From Rapidithrix thailandica (GTDB lineage: Bacteria; Bacteroidota; Bacteroidia; Cytophagales; Flammeovirgaceae), in the NCBI RefSeq assembly GCF_039710355.1, contig NZ_JBDKWZ010000005.1:62001-126000 (forward strand): DNA of 64,000 nucleotides. Reading direction: 5' to 3'. Both the position numbers and the translations under genes were made by a program. The notes under the pieces were generated by a model. That model saw only the letters and a program-made list of their open reading frames with translations. It was not told where the DNA came from and made no database searches. Positions 45,598 through 53,513 of this stretch are shown here, piece after piece; the stretch's first letter is position 1, and each line of letters begins with the position of its first letter.

Positions 45598-46428
45598 ATG
45601 GGAGTAAAAAAACTAAGGCCGGTTACTCCCGGTCAGCGATATAGAGTAGCACCGAGCTTTGAAGAAATAACTACTGATCAACCCGAAAAAAGCTTATTAG
45701 CTCCAATGAAAAACTCAGGCGGTAGGAATCACCGCGGACGCATGACCATGCGTTACCTGGGTGGAGGCCATAAGAAGAGATATAGGGTTATCGATTTCAA
45801 AAGAAATAAGCACGGTGTTCCTGCCGTAGTGAAATCTATCGAATACGATCCGAATCGTACCGCTTATATTGCCTTGTTGTACTACGTAGATGGTACAAAA
45901 ACATATATCATCGCTCCTCAAGGACTTTCCGTAGACCAAACGGTCGTTTCAGGTCCTGAAGTGGCTCCGGAAGTAGGAAATGCCATGCCTATTGGCAAAA
46001 TCCCTGTCGGTACCATCATTCACAATATTGAGTTGAAGCCCGGAAAAGGTGCCAGTATGGTGCGTAGTGCCGGAGCGTATGCTCAATTGTTGGGGCGTTC
46101 GGGTAAATACGTTTCTGTGAAATTGCCTTCTGGTGAAACTCGCCAAGTATTGGAAACTTGTTATGCCACAATCGGTACTGTGTCTAACAGTGATCATATG
46201 AACGTGACCTTAGGTAAAGCTGGTAGAAACCGTTGGTTAGGTAAACGACCTAGAGTTCGAGGGGTAGCAATGAACCCAGTTGATCACCCAATGGGGGGTG
46301 GTGAAGGAAAATCTTCTGGAGGACACCCACGATCAAGAACGGGCTTATACTCGAAAGGGAAGAAAACCCGTGATAAAAATAAATATTCGAATAGGTTTAT
46401 TATCAGTAGAAGAAAATCTAAGAAGTAA
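45598..46428 (+). CDS. rplB: 50S ribosomal protein L2
   Basis: 276 residues, normal length. Motifs: GRNHRGRMTMRYLGGGHKKRYR in two parts (about 41-62), and the C-terminal region AMNPVDHPMGGGEGKSSGG (about 222-240), which contains the His needed for peptidyltransferase activity in other species. It ends 2 bases before rpsS, so the genes are one transcript. Confidence 0.98.
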   Translation: MGVKKLRPVTPGQRYRVAPSFEEITTDQPEKSLLAPMKNSGGRNHRGRMTMRYLGGGHKKRYRVIDFKRNKHGVPAVVKSIEYDPNRTAYIALLYYVDGTKTYIIAPQGLSVDQTVVSGPEVAPEVGNAMPIGKIPVGTIIHNIELKPGKGASMVRSAGAYAQLLGRSGKYVSVKLPSGETRQVLETCYATIGTVSNSDHMNVTLGKAGRNRWLGKRPRVRGVAMNPVDHPMGGGEGKSSGGHPRSRTGLYSKGKKTRDKNKYSNRFIISRRKSKK

Positions 46429-46430
46429 TC

Positions 46431-46709
46431 ATGGCAAGATCGCTTAAAAAAGGACCATATATAGATTTCCGATTGGAAAAGAAGATTGAGCAATTGGACG
46501 GATCAGGAAAAAAGTCTGTAATTAAGACTTGGTCTCGTAGATCAATGATCTCTCCGGATTTTATCGGGCACACCTTTGCGGTGCATAACGGTAACAAGTT
46601 TATCCCTGTATATGTAACAGAAAACATGGTAGGGCATAAATTAGGTGAATTTGCACCTACAAGAAACTTCAGAGGACATATTGCAAAGAAAGATAAAGGT
46701 AAAAGATAG
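46431..46709 (+). CDS. rpsS: 30S ribosomal protein S19
   Basis: 92 residues, full length, starting MARSLKKGPYIDFRLE. The KTWSRRSMISPDFIGHTFAV block and C-terminal LGEFAPTRNFRGHI are as in the family. It binds the head of the small subunit with S13. It follows rplB by 2 bases and precedes rplV by 5. Confidence 0.98.
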   Translation: MARSLKKGPYIDFRLEKKIEQLDGSGKKSVIKTWSRRSMISPDFIGHTFAVHNGNKFIPVYVTENMVGHKLGEFAPTRNFRGHIAKKDKGKR

Positions 46710-46714
46710 ATAAA

Positions 46715-47113
46715 ATGGAAGCTGTAGCTAAATTAAGAAATGTGCCTATAGCACCCAGGAAGATGCGTTTGGTAGTGGATTCAGTGCGGGGAGAAAGTGT
46801 AATCAACGCCTTGAATATCCTGAAATTTGAAGCCAAAGCTGGGGCACCTCTCATAGAAAAACTACTTCTTTCTGCCGTAGCTAACTGGGAAGCAAAAAAC
46901 CCTGATAGCTCGATTGAAGATGCGGATTTATTCGTAAAAGAAGTGTTCGTGACTCAAGGAAGAACCTTGAAGCGGTTTCGTCCGGCTCCTCAAGGAAGGG
47001 CACACCGTATCCGCAAGCGCTCTAACCATGTGACTTTGGTAGTGGACTCTGCCGAAACCATGTTTGACGCGCAAGCAGTAGTTGAAACTGAATCTGAAAA
47101 TTCTGATAATTAA
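46715..47113 (+). CDS. rplV: 50S ribosomal protein L22
   Basis: 132 residues, slightly long owing to an acidic tail (about 120-132, VVETESENSDN). Conserved core: PIAPRKMRLVVDSVRGE (about 11-27) and GRTLKRFRPAPQGRAHRIRKR (about 84-104, read in two parts), the beta hairpin that lines the exit tunnel and carries macrolide-resistance positions. rpsC follows after 17 bases. Confidence 0.98.
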   Translation: MEAVAKLRNVPIAPRKMRLVVDSVRGESVINALNILKFEAKAGAPLIEKLLLSAVANWEAKNPDSSIEDADLFVKEVFVTQGRTLKRFRPAPQGRAHRIRKRSNHVTLVVDSAETMFDAQAVVETESENSDN

Positions 47114-47130
47114 CCTTTAAATATAAATTA

Positions 47131-47895
47131 ATGGGACAAAAAGTTAATCCAACAGGTCTACGTTTAGGTTTAATTAGAGGATGGGATTCAAACTGGTATG
47201 GAGGTAAAGACTTTTCAGATAAATTAATAGAAGACGAAACGATTCGAAAATATCTTGCCGCCAGGATCCCTAATCCTAGAGCGGGCGTATCTAAAGTGAT
47301 CATTGAGCGAACTTTGAAACGCCTTACTTTAACCGTGAATACTGCTCGACCTGGAGTAGTGATCGGTAAAGCCGGACAAGAAGTAGATCGAATCAAAGAA
47401 GAGTTGAAAAAGCTGACTGGTAAGGATGTACAGATCAATATCAATGAGATCAAACGTCCTGAGCTTGATGCCAAATTGGTGGGAGAGTCTATTGCTCAGC
47501 AATTACAAAACAGGGTCTCTTACCGTAGAGCGATGAAACAAGCTATTGCTAACGCAATGCGTGTAGGTGCTCAAGGGATCAAAGTGAAAGTTTCTGGCCG
47601 TTTGGGCGGTGCGGAAATGGCCCGTAGCGAAACATACAAAGAAGGACGTATTCCTTTGCATACCTTGAGAGCGGATATCGACTATGCGCTTTCTGAAGCC
47701 AATACCGTATATGGTAAAATTGGTATCAAAGTATGGATCTTCAAAGGTGAAGTATACGGTAAAGTTGATTTATCACCTTCTACAGAAACTGGTGGTGGAA
47801 AGAGCAGCCGAGGTGGCGGAAGAAAAAGAGGTGGTGGAGATAACCGCAGAAGACGCAGCGGTGGCGGCGGTGGAGGTAGAAACTCTAACAACTAG
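47131..47895 (+). CDS. rpsC: 30S ribosomal protein S3
   Basis: 254 residues, longer than E. coli S3 (233). The core begins MGQKVNPTGLRLGLIRGWDS and has KH-type RNA-binding sequence VVIGKAGQEVDRIKEELKKL (about 72-91) and VSGRLGGAEMARSE. The last 40 or so residues are Gly/Arg-rich with RRRR and poly-Gly, an unusual unfolded basic tail. S3 sits at the mRNA entry pore and has helicase activity with S4. In most bacteria rplP follows, but here a terminator begins 17 bases after the stop, ending the operon. Confidence 0.98.
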   Translation: MGQKVNPTGLRLGLIRGWDSNWYGGKDFSDKLIEDETIRKYLAARIPNPRAGVSKVIIERTLKRLTLTVNTARPGVVIGKAGQEVDRIKEELKKLTGKDVQININEIKRPELDAKLVGESIAQQLQNRVSYRRAMKQAIANAMRVGAQGIKVKVSGRLGGAEMARSETYKEGRIPLHTLRADIDYALSEANTVYGKIGIKVWIFKGEVYGKVDLSPSTETGGGKSSRGGGRKRGGGDNRRRRSGGGGGGRNSNN

Positions 47896-47911
47896 TAGTT
47901 ATAGATCGTTG

Positions 47912-47939
47912 AAACCCCGGAATTATCCGGGGTTTTTTT
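47912..47939 (+). terminator. Terminator ending the ribosomal operon
   Basis: AAACCCCGG and CCGGGGTTT around a 6-base loop, with a T tract. Ends the operon after rpsC. Confidence 0.95.
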
Positions 47940-47951
47940 ATTTTCAGGTGA

Positions 47952-48539
47952 CTATTTCAACAGTGCAAAAAGTGTTTGTGTACTTTCCTTGACAAACGCT
48001 TCTAATTCCTCAAACCTCTCCAAAGGAAGCCTGCAAGCGAGCTTTACAAACGGCTTCTCTTGTATGACCTGCTCCAAGGTCTTTGAATCCATTTCTAAAA
48101 TCGACTGGTAGTTGTCCTCCTCAAAGTAGTATTCCCATGGAGTGGCATGTATGCAAAGCTGCAAATTGCTATGCTTTTCCGGAGTCTTTATCCTTTCAAT
48201 GATCTTTTCCTCAAAGCGCTTCTTATACTTGCCCTGTAAATGCAGCGTGCAACTAAATTCATGCCCCCACCAAAATATCGTTCGCAAGCTGAAAATATCC
48301 TCCCGCTTAAAGACTGCGGGATAATCCAGGACCAGGTAAGGGAGCTCCCGGTAGTTTTCCCCTTTGGATACTTTTCCTCTTCTCAAAGGCATGCTTTGGA
48401 TAAAAGGAAAGCGATGTATTTGCCCGGAAATAACATGCTCCAGTTGGCTAAATTGATGAAAAAGCTTTTGGATAATCCTTCTTTTGGTTTGTAAAAAGTC
48501 CGTATTGGTTAGATATTCAAATTCTTTTGGGTCAAACAT
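47952..48539 (-). CDS. Hypothetical protein, 195 residues
   Basis: An uninterrupted reading frame from ATG at 48539, convergent with the ribosomal operon. I do not recognise a family. The sequence has no signal peptide or membrane helix and is rich in charged and aromatic residues, with segments such as FWWGHEFSCTLHLQGKYKKR and ATPWEYYFEEDNYQSIL. Composition is like other genes here. It may be a lineage-specific cytoplasmic protein. Downstream is the terminator of rpsC and upstream a 346-base gap. The antisense frames over it are shorter and less likely to be real. Confidence 0.6.
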   Translation of the reverse strand: MFDPKEFEYLTNTDFLQTKRRIIQKLFHQFSQLEHVISGQIHRFPFIQSMPLRRGKVSKGENYRELPYLVLDYPAVFKREDIFSLRTIFWWGHEFSCTLHLQGKYKKRFEEKIIERIKTPEKHSNLQLCIHATPWEYYFEEDNYQSILEMDSKTLEQVIQEKPFVKLACRLPLERFEELEAFVKESTQTLFALLK

Positions 48540-48885
48540 GAGAGCGTTCTATCAGGGTAATATTATGATTTACAGAAAGAATAAACAACAGGAGGTAATC
48601 TAATCCACCTGTATAACAACATGGATTTTTTTAAGCCTTCGTCAAAGGCCATATTAAAGCGATTATTAAGCCTGTTTTAGGCCACAACTGCCCCAAAAAC
48701 AGGTTTTCTAGCTTGGAATTTTGTGATTTGGCCACTCATTCATACGCTATACTGTATAGAAGTCAATACTACTTACAAGCAGAGTTGAACTTTTACTTAT
48801 TACATAACAATGAGTAGAATGATTTTAAAAAACCGTAAATTCATCACCAAATGCGTGAATCAGCAAAAATAGGATATTTAATTTC
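48540..48885. other. Intergenic region
   Basis: 346 bases between the start of the hypothetical gene and the stop of kynU, both minus strand. A possible hairpin CCTGTTTT/AAAACAGG lies at 48671-48703 with a T-rich plus-strand tail. No gene is supported. Confidence 0.4.
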
Positions 48886-50154
48886 TCAAATTTCTTCCAA
48901 AATTTTATAAAAGTTGTAGACTTCTTCAAAGGTATTGTACAAAGGAACAGGAGCAACCCGGAGGATATTAGGTTCTCTCCAATCTAAAATGACTCCGGCT
49001 TTTGTCAGTTTTTGAAAATATTCTTTGCCCCGGCCTGTAATTTCCAATGATAGTTGGCATCCCCTTTCTTCACTATTAGTGGGTGTAATCACGTTGATTC
49101 TCTCTTTTCCTGCTTTTTTGTTTAAGCCTGCGAGTAAAAATTCCAGATAACCGGTCAATTGAATACTCTTTTTTCTCAGGTTTTCGATGCCTGCTTCTTC
49201 AAAAATATCCAACGAAGCTTTGAGCGAGGCAAATAACAAAGCCGGACCATTGCTGAGTTGCCATCCATCAGCCCCGGGAATGGGTTGAAAAGTTTCTTCC
49301 ATCAAAAAGCGCCTTTCTTCGTTATGACCGTACCATCCGGCAAAGCGAGGCAACTGGCTTTGGTGCGCAAATTTTTCATGAATAAAAATGCCGGCAATGC
49401 CTCCGGGGCCGGAGTTGAGGTATTTATAAGTACACCAAGTCGCAAAGTCGACCTGCCACTGATGTAGTTGTAGAGGAACATTCCCAATGGCATGAGCCAG
49501 GTCTAAACCCATAAGCGCCCCGGCTTGATGAGCAGCTTGGGTGATTTTTTCCAATTCGAATAATTGACCGCTCAAATAGTTTATTCCTCCAAATAAGACC
49601 AAAGCCAGTTCCTCTTTATGTTGCTCAATGGCCTGTAATATATCTTCCGTACGAAGACTGTGTTCATGTTCTCTGGGACGAAGCTCGATGAAACAATCTT
49701 CTTCAGACAAGCCATGCCAGCGGATATGTGAAGAGAGTGCATAGCGGTCGGAGGGGAAAGGCTTGTGTTCCACTAAAATTTTGTACCGTTGAGGTGTAGG
49801 TCTGTAAAAAGAAACCAAGAGCAAATGCAAATTGACGGTAAGTGCATTCATACTGATCACTTCGATAGGAAGGGCTCCTATTAATTTGGCAATGGGTTCC
49901 CGCAATTTTTTGTGGAAGGTACTCCAGGGGTTGGCTCCCGAAAAGTGTCCTTCCACGGCCAAGTGTTGCCAAGCTTCCAGCACTTGAGCCAAGTAATGTT
50001 GGGTGGATTGAGGTTGTAGACCCAAAGAATTTCCACAGAAATAAATGACAGGTTTTCCGTTTTTTTCCGGAATGTAGAATTTTTTCCGAAAATCTTTCAG
50101 GGGATCATCCTCATCCAACTGTTGAGCAAAGGCCAGCGTATTTTTAAAATCCAT
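48886..50154 (-). CDS. kynU: Kynureninase
   Basis: 422 residues, standard length. PLP-dependent hydrolase that splits kynurenine to anthranilate and alanine, or 3-hydroxykynurenine to 3-hydroxyanthranilate. Lys244 in WCTYKYLNSGPGG binds PLP. Other family blocks: IYFCGNSLGLQP (36-49), SMNALTVNLHLLL, and GLDLAHAIGNVPL with the PLP-ring Asp. It belongs to tryptophan catabolism or NAD synthesis. No other kyn gene is adjacent, so the pathway must be completed elsewhere. Cytoplasmic. Confidence 0.96.
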   Translation of the reverse strand: MDFKNTLAFAQQLDEDDPLKDFRKKFYIPEKNGKPVIYFCGNSLGLQPQSTQHYLAQVLEAWQHLAVEGHFSGANPWSTFHKKLREPIAKLIGALPIEVISMNALTVNLHLLLVSFYRPTPQRYKILVEHKPFPSDRYALSSHIRWHGLSEEDCFIELRPREHEHSLRTEDILQAIEQHKEELALVLFGGINYLSGQLFELEKITQAAHQAGALMGLDLAHAIGNVPLQLHQWQVDFATWCTYKYLNSGPGGIAGIFIHEKFAHQSQLPRFAGWYGHNEERRFLMEETFQPIPGADGWQLSNGPALLFASLKASLDIFEEAGIENLRKKSIQLTGYLEFLLAGLNKKAGKERINVITPTNSEERGCQLSLEITGRGKEYFQKLTKAGVILDWREPNILRVAPVPLYNTFEEVYNFYKILEEI

Positions 50155-50291
50155 AAAACGAGAATTTTTTTATCAAAAATTTGAACTTTTTTTACTTTGA
50201 AAAAATCACTGATTATCAATCGTTTGACGGTATATAAAGGTAATCTTTGCGGAGAAGCAGAAAAAATAATGGGATTTTTTTCTGAAAAATG

Positions 50292-50322
50292 TTTGCGGTT
50301 TAAAAAAATGCATATACTTTTG
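50292..50322 (+). promoter_or_regulatory. Promoter of the tRNA-Tyr-Gly-Thr-tuf operon
   Basis: TTTG (50292-50295), 19 bases, TACTTTTG (50315-50322), then CACACC. Same form and spacing as the promoters at 43845 and 52042. Confidence 0.88.
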
Positions 50323-50374
50323 CACACCTCAAAACGATAACAGAGGCGCTGAAAAAAGCGAAAAACAACTTACT

Positions 50375-50457
50375 GGGGAGATACCAAAGCGGCCAACTGG
50401 GACGGACTGTAAATCCGTTGTCTTACGACTTCGCAGGTTCGAATCCTGCTCTCCCCA
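50375..50457 (+). tRNA. tRNA-Tyr (GTA)
   Basis: Acceptor GGGGAGA/TCTCCCC, class II variable arm (GTCTTACGAC), T-loop TTCGAAT; anticodon GTA at 50409-50411 in loop CTGTAAA. CCA is not encoded. First gene of the tuf operon. Confidence 0.97.
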
Positions 50458-50532
50458 CAAATCTTATGGGAACTGCTCTGAAAAGCGAAAAAAAATAGTA
50501 ACTTTACAGGGTAAATTAAAAAGCTAATAAAA

Positions 50533-50605
50533 GCGGGAGTAGCTCAGTTGGTAGAGCGGCAGCCTTCCAAGCTGCAGGTCGCGGGTTCGAGCCTCGTCTC
50601 CCGCT
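50533..50605 (+). tRNA. tRNA-Gly (TCC)
   Basis: Acceptor GCGGGAG/CTCCCGC, anticodon loop CTTCCAA with TCC at 50566-50568, T-loop TTCGAGC. CCA not encoded. Confidence 0.97.
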
Positions 50606-50618
50606 CTCTTCTATTGTA

Positions 50619-50690
50619 GCCGATGTAGCTCAGGGGTAGAGTGCTTCCTTGGTAAGGAAGAGGTCACGGGTTCAAATCCCGTCATTGGCT
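50619..50690 (+). tRNA. tRNA-Thr (GGT)
   Basis: Acceptor GCCGATG/CATTGGC (one G-U pair), anticodon loop TTGGTAA with GGT, T-loop TTCAAAT. It lies 14 bases after tRNA-Gly and 48 bases before tuf. Confidence 0.96.
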
Positions 50691-50737
50691 CGAGTTATTT
50701 GAGTAAATTATTCACTTATACTTAATCTTTAGTAAAG

Positions 50738-51925
50738 ATGGCAAAAGAAACCTTTGACCGTTCTAAACCTCACTTAAATATAGGTACTATTGGTCACGTT
50801 GACCACGGTAAAACCACTTTGACTGCAGCGATTACTAAAGTGCTTGCAGAAGCTGGTTTATCTGAAGTTCGCGATTTCGATACAATTGATAACGCTCCAG
50901 AAGAAAAAGAAAGAGGTATTACAATTAATACTTCTCACGTAGAATATCAAACCGCAACAAGACACTACGCTCACGTTGACTGTCCTGGTCACGCTGACTA
51001 TGTGAAGAACATGGTAACAGGTGCTGCTCAAATGGACGGAGCAATCTTGGTAGTAGCTGCAACTGACGGTCCTATGCCTCAAACTAGAGAGCATATCTTG
51101 TTAGCAAGACAAGTAGGTGTTCCTGCTTTGGTTGTGTTCTTGAACAAGGTGGACATGGTTGATGACGAAGAGTTGTTAGAATTAGTAGAAATGGAAGTAA
51201 GAGAATTGCTTTCTGACTACGGATTCGACGGTGATAACATTCCTGTGATTCGTGGTTCTGCCCTTGGTGGTTTGAACGGAGACTCTAAATGGGTTGACAC
51301 AATCATGGAATTGATGAAGGAAGTTGATGAGCATATTCCAATTCCTCCACGTATTACTGACAAGCCTTTCTTGATGCCAGTTGAGGATGTATTCTCAATC
51401 ACTGGTCGTGGTACGGTAGCTACCGGTAGAATCGAAAGAGGTGTAATCAACTCTGGTGATCCTGTAGATATCATCGGTGTAGGAGCTGAAGGCTTAAAAT
51501 CAACCATTACTGGGGTTGAGATGTTCAGAAAAATCCTAGACAGAGGTGAAGCTGGTGACAACGTAGGTCTGTTGTTGAGAGGTATCGAAAAAACCGATAT
51601 CAAAAGAGGTATGGTAATCTGTAAGCCAGGTTCTGTAACTCCTCACACTAAATTCAAAGCAGAGGTTTATGTATTGTCAAAAGAAGAAGGTGGTCGTCAC
51701 ACTCCATTCTTCAAAGGGTATAACCCTCAGTTCTACTTCAGAACTACTGACGTAACGGGTACTATCTCTCTTCCTGACGGAGTAGAAATGGTAATGCCAG
51801 GTGACAACATTACTATCACTGTAGAGTTGCAAAAAGAAATTGCCATGGAGCAAGGTCTTCGCTTTGCGATCCGTGAAGGTGGTAGAACTGTTGGAGCAGG
51901 TCAAGTTACTGAAATCATTGAGTAA
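50738..51925 (+). CDS. tuf: Elongation factor Tu
   Basis: 395 residues. GTP-dependent carrier of aminoacyl-tRNA to the ribosomal A site. The GTPase motifs are complete: GHVDHGKT (about 18-25), DCPGH (80-84), NKVD (135-138). The beta-barrel domains end AIREGGRTVGAGQVTEIIE. The gene is the last of a tRNA-Tyr-Gly-Thr-tuf operon. Codon choice is strongly biased (for example GGT, GTA, AAC), as expected for a highly expressed gene. A terminator follows. Confidence 0.99.
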   Translation: MAKETFDRSKPHLNIGTIGHVDHGKTTLTAAITKVLAEAGLSEVRDFDTIDNAPEEKERGITINTSHVEYQTATRHYAHVDCPGHADYVKNMVTGAAQMDGAILVVAATDGPMPQTREHILLARQVGVPALVVFLNKVDMVDDEELLELVEMEVRELLSDYGFDGDNIPVIRGSALGGLNGDSKWVDTIMELMKEVDEHIPIPPRITDKPFLMPVEDVFSITGRGTVATGRIERGVINSGDPVDIIGVGAEGLKSTITGVEMFRKILDRGEAGDNVGLLLRGIEKTDIKRGMVICKPGSVTPHTKFKAEVYVLSKEEGGRHTPFFKGYNPQFYFRTTDVTGTISLPDGVEMVMPGDNITITVELQKEIAMEQGLRFAIREGGRTVGAGQVTEIIE

Positions 51926-51948
51926 TCGAGACTTACGAAGATATATGG

Positions 51949-51983
51949 GCCCTGTTAGCATTGATCTAGCAGGGCTTTCTTTT
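51949..51983 (+). terminator. tuf terminator
   Basis: GCCCTGTTAG and CTAGCAGGGC around a 7-base loop, followed by TTTCTTTT. Confidence 0.92.
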
Positions 51984-52041
51984 AAGTTCTTTTTCTCAGG
52001 GTAAATAATTGCGAAAAATCCGGTTTTTTTCTTCAATAGAG

Positions 52042-52072
52042 TTTGATAAAATCGCGATTGTTTATACTTTTG
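52042..52072 (+). promoter_or_regulatory. Promoter of the tRNA-Trp-secE-nusG-rpl operon
   Basis: TTTG (52042-52045), 19 bases, TACTTTTG (52065-52072), then CACTCC, as at 43845 and 50292. Confidence 0.88.
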
Positions 52073-52118
52073 CACTCCGCTTCTGAGGTAATTCAGGAAG
52101 CAAAAACCAAAAATACAC

Positions 52119-52191
52119 ACGGGTGTAGCTCAATTGGTAGAGCAGCGGTCTCCAAAACCGCAGGCTGGGAGTTCGAGTCTCTCCGCCCGTG
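52119..52191 (+). tRNA. tRNA-Trp (CCA)
   Basis: Acceptor ACGGGTG/CGCCCGT (one T-G pair), anticodon loop CTCCAAA with CCA, T-loop TTCGAGT, G discriminator. It opens the secE-nusG operon. Confidence 0.97.
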
Positions 52192-52268
52192 CTAATAAGA
52201 TAAGTCAGTATTCATCTCGTATTACTGTTGTGGAGCCCATGACAGTAATTACTTTATAGTTAATCACC

Positions 52269-52463
52269 ATGTTTGAGAAAGTTAAAACATTTGTCAAGGA
52301 TTCCTACCAGGAGATGATGGAGCACGTAACCTGGTTAAGTTTTTCTGAGTTACAAGAAAGTTCGGTTTTGGTCCTTGTCGCTTCCCTCGTGTTTGCTTTA
52401 TTAGTCGGGGTGATTGACGTTGCATTCAGAAACGCTATGGACCTGTTTTACGGGTCGTTTTAA
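52269..52463 (+). CDS. secE: Preprotein translocase subunit SecE
   Basis: 64 residues, the short single-span form of bacterial SecE. A cytoplasmic amphipathic start (MFEKVKTFVKDSYQEMMEHVTWLSFSE) leads to one transmembrane helix (about 34-56, SSVLVLVASLVFALLVGVID). SecE clamps SecY in the translocon used by SecA. It sits in the standard position between tRNA-Trp and nusG, 21 bases before nusG. Confidence 0.94.
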   Translation: MFEKVKTFVKDSYQEMMEHVTWLSFSELQESSVLVLVASLVFALLVGVIDVAFRNAMDLFYGSF

Positions 52464-52484
52464 GCTATTTTAATTTTAGGAGCA

Positions 52485-53057
52485 ATGAGTGATTTGAATT
52501 GGTATGTGGTAAGGGCTGTTAGCGGGCAGGAAAAGAAGGTAAAAACCTATCTGGAAAAAGAGCTCGTGAATTTGGGCTTCCAGGAACACATCACGGAAGT
52601 GTTGGTTCCTTCCGAGAAGGTCTATCAGATTCGAAAGATGAAAGACGGCAAAAGTAAAAAAGTTGCGGTCGAGAAGAACTTCTTTCCAGGGTATGTGATT
52701 ATCCAAGCCAATTTAGATCATGGTGAAGTTTTGCAATTTGTGCGGAATGTTCCTGGTGTAATTGGCTTTTTGAATGTAGATGGCCGGGATTCTACTGCCA
52801 AGCCTCGCCCTATGCGGGAAGCGGAAGTGAATAGGATTCTGGGTAAAGTAGAGGATACTGATGAATACGAAGTGAAGCATGATGCCACCTTCATCGTAGG
52901 CGAATCGGTGAAAGTAATGGATGGACCATTCAATGGGTTTACAGGCACTGTAGAGGAGGTTTTTGAAGAGAAAAAGAAACTCAGTGTGATGGTGAAGATC
53001 TTTGGTAGAAATGCTCCTGTTGAGTTAAATTACGTACAAGTCGAAAAAGTAGAGTAA
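52485..53057 (+). CDS. nusG: Transcription antitermination factor NusG
   Basis: 190 residues. The NGN domain (about 1-120: LNWYVVRAVSGQEKKVKTYLE, then FFPGYVIIQ) and the KOW domain at the end (about 135-190: GESVKVMDGPFNGFTGTVEEV) are both present. NusG binds RNA polymerase and couples it to the ribosome or to Rho. rplK starts one base after the stop, so translation may be coupled. Confidence 0.97.
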   Translation: MSDLNWYVVRAVSGQEKKVKTYLEKELVNLGFQEHITEVLVPSEKVYQIRKMKDGKSKKVAVEKNFFPGYVIIQANLDHGEVLQFVRNVPGVIGFLNVDGRDSTAKPRPMREAEVNRILGKVEDTDEYEVKHDATFIVGESVKVMDGPFNGFTGTVEEVFEEKKKLSVMVKIFGRNAPVELNYVQVEKVE

Positions 53058-53058
53058 A

Positions 53059-53502
53059 ATGGCAAAAGAAGTAACTGGTTTTCTGAAGCTGCAAATTAAA
53101 GGAGGGGCAGCTAATCCTTCTCCGCCAGTGGGTCCTGCGCTTGGTAGTAAGGGTCTGAACATTATGGACTTCTGCAAGCAGTTCAATGCCAGAACCCAAG
53201 ACAAAGCGGGAGTACTATTGCCGGTCGTGGTTACCATCTATTCAGATAAGTCGTTTGACTTTGTGATCAAAACCCCTCCGGCTGCAGTCATGTTAAGAGA
53301 GGCCGCGAAAGTAAAGAAAGGTTCTTCAGAGCCAAACCGAGATAAAATCGGGTCCGTTACATGGGACCAAGTGAAAGAAATTGCAGAAACAAAAATGCCT
53401 GACTTGAATGCATTTGAAATGGAATCTGCAATGAAAATGGTAGCTGGTACCGCCAGAAGTATGGGTATTACTGTTACTGGAGATGCTCCTTGGAGCGAAT
53501 AA
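53059..53502 (+). CDS. rplK: 50S ribosomal protein L11
   Basis: 147 residues. Family sequence: FLKLQIKGGAANPSPPVGPALGS (about 7-29) and the C-terminal RNA-binding part with GTARSMGITV. L11 forms the GTPase-associated centre with L10 and L12 and is needed for RelA activation in other bacteria. It starts 1 base after nusG. Confidence 0.98.
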   Translation: MAKEVTGFLKLQIKGGAANPSPPVGPALGSKGLNIMDFCKQFNARTQDKAGVLLPVVVTIYSDKSFDFVIKTPPAAVMLREAAKVKKGSSEPNRDKIGSVTWDQVKEIAETKMPDLNAFEMESAMKMVAGTARSMGITVTGDAPWSE

Positions 53503-53513
53503 AATCAAGAAAC

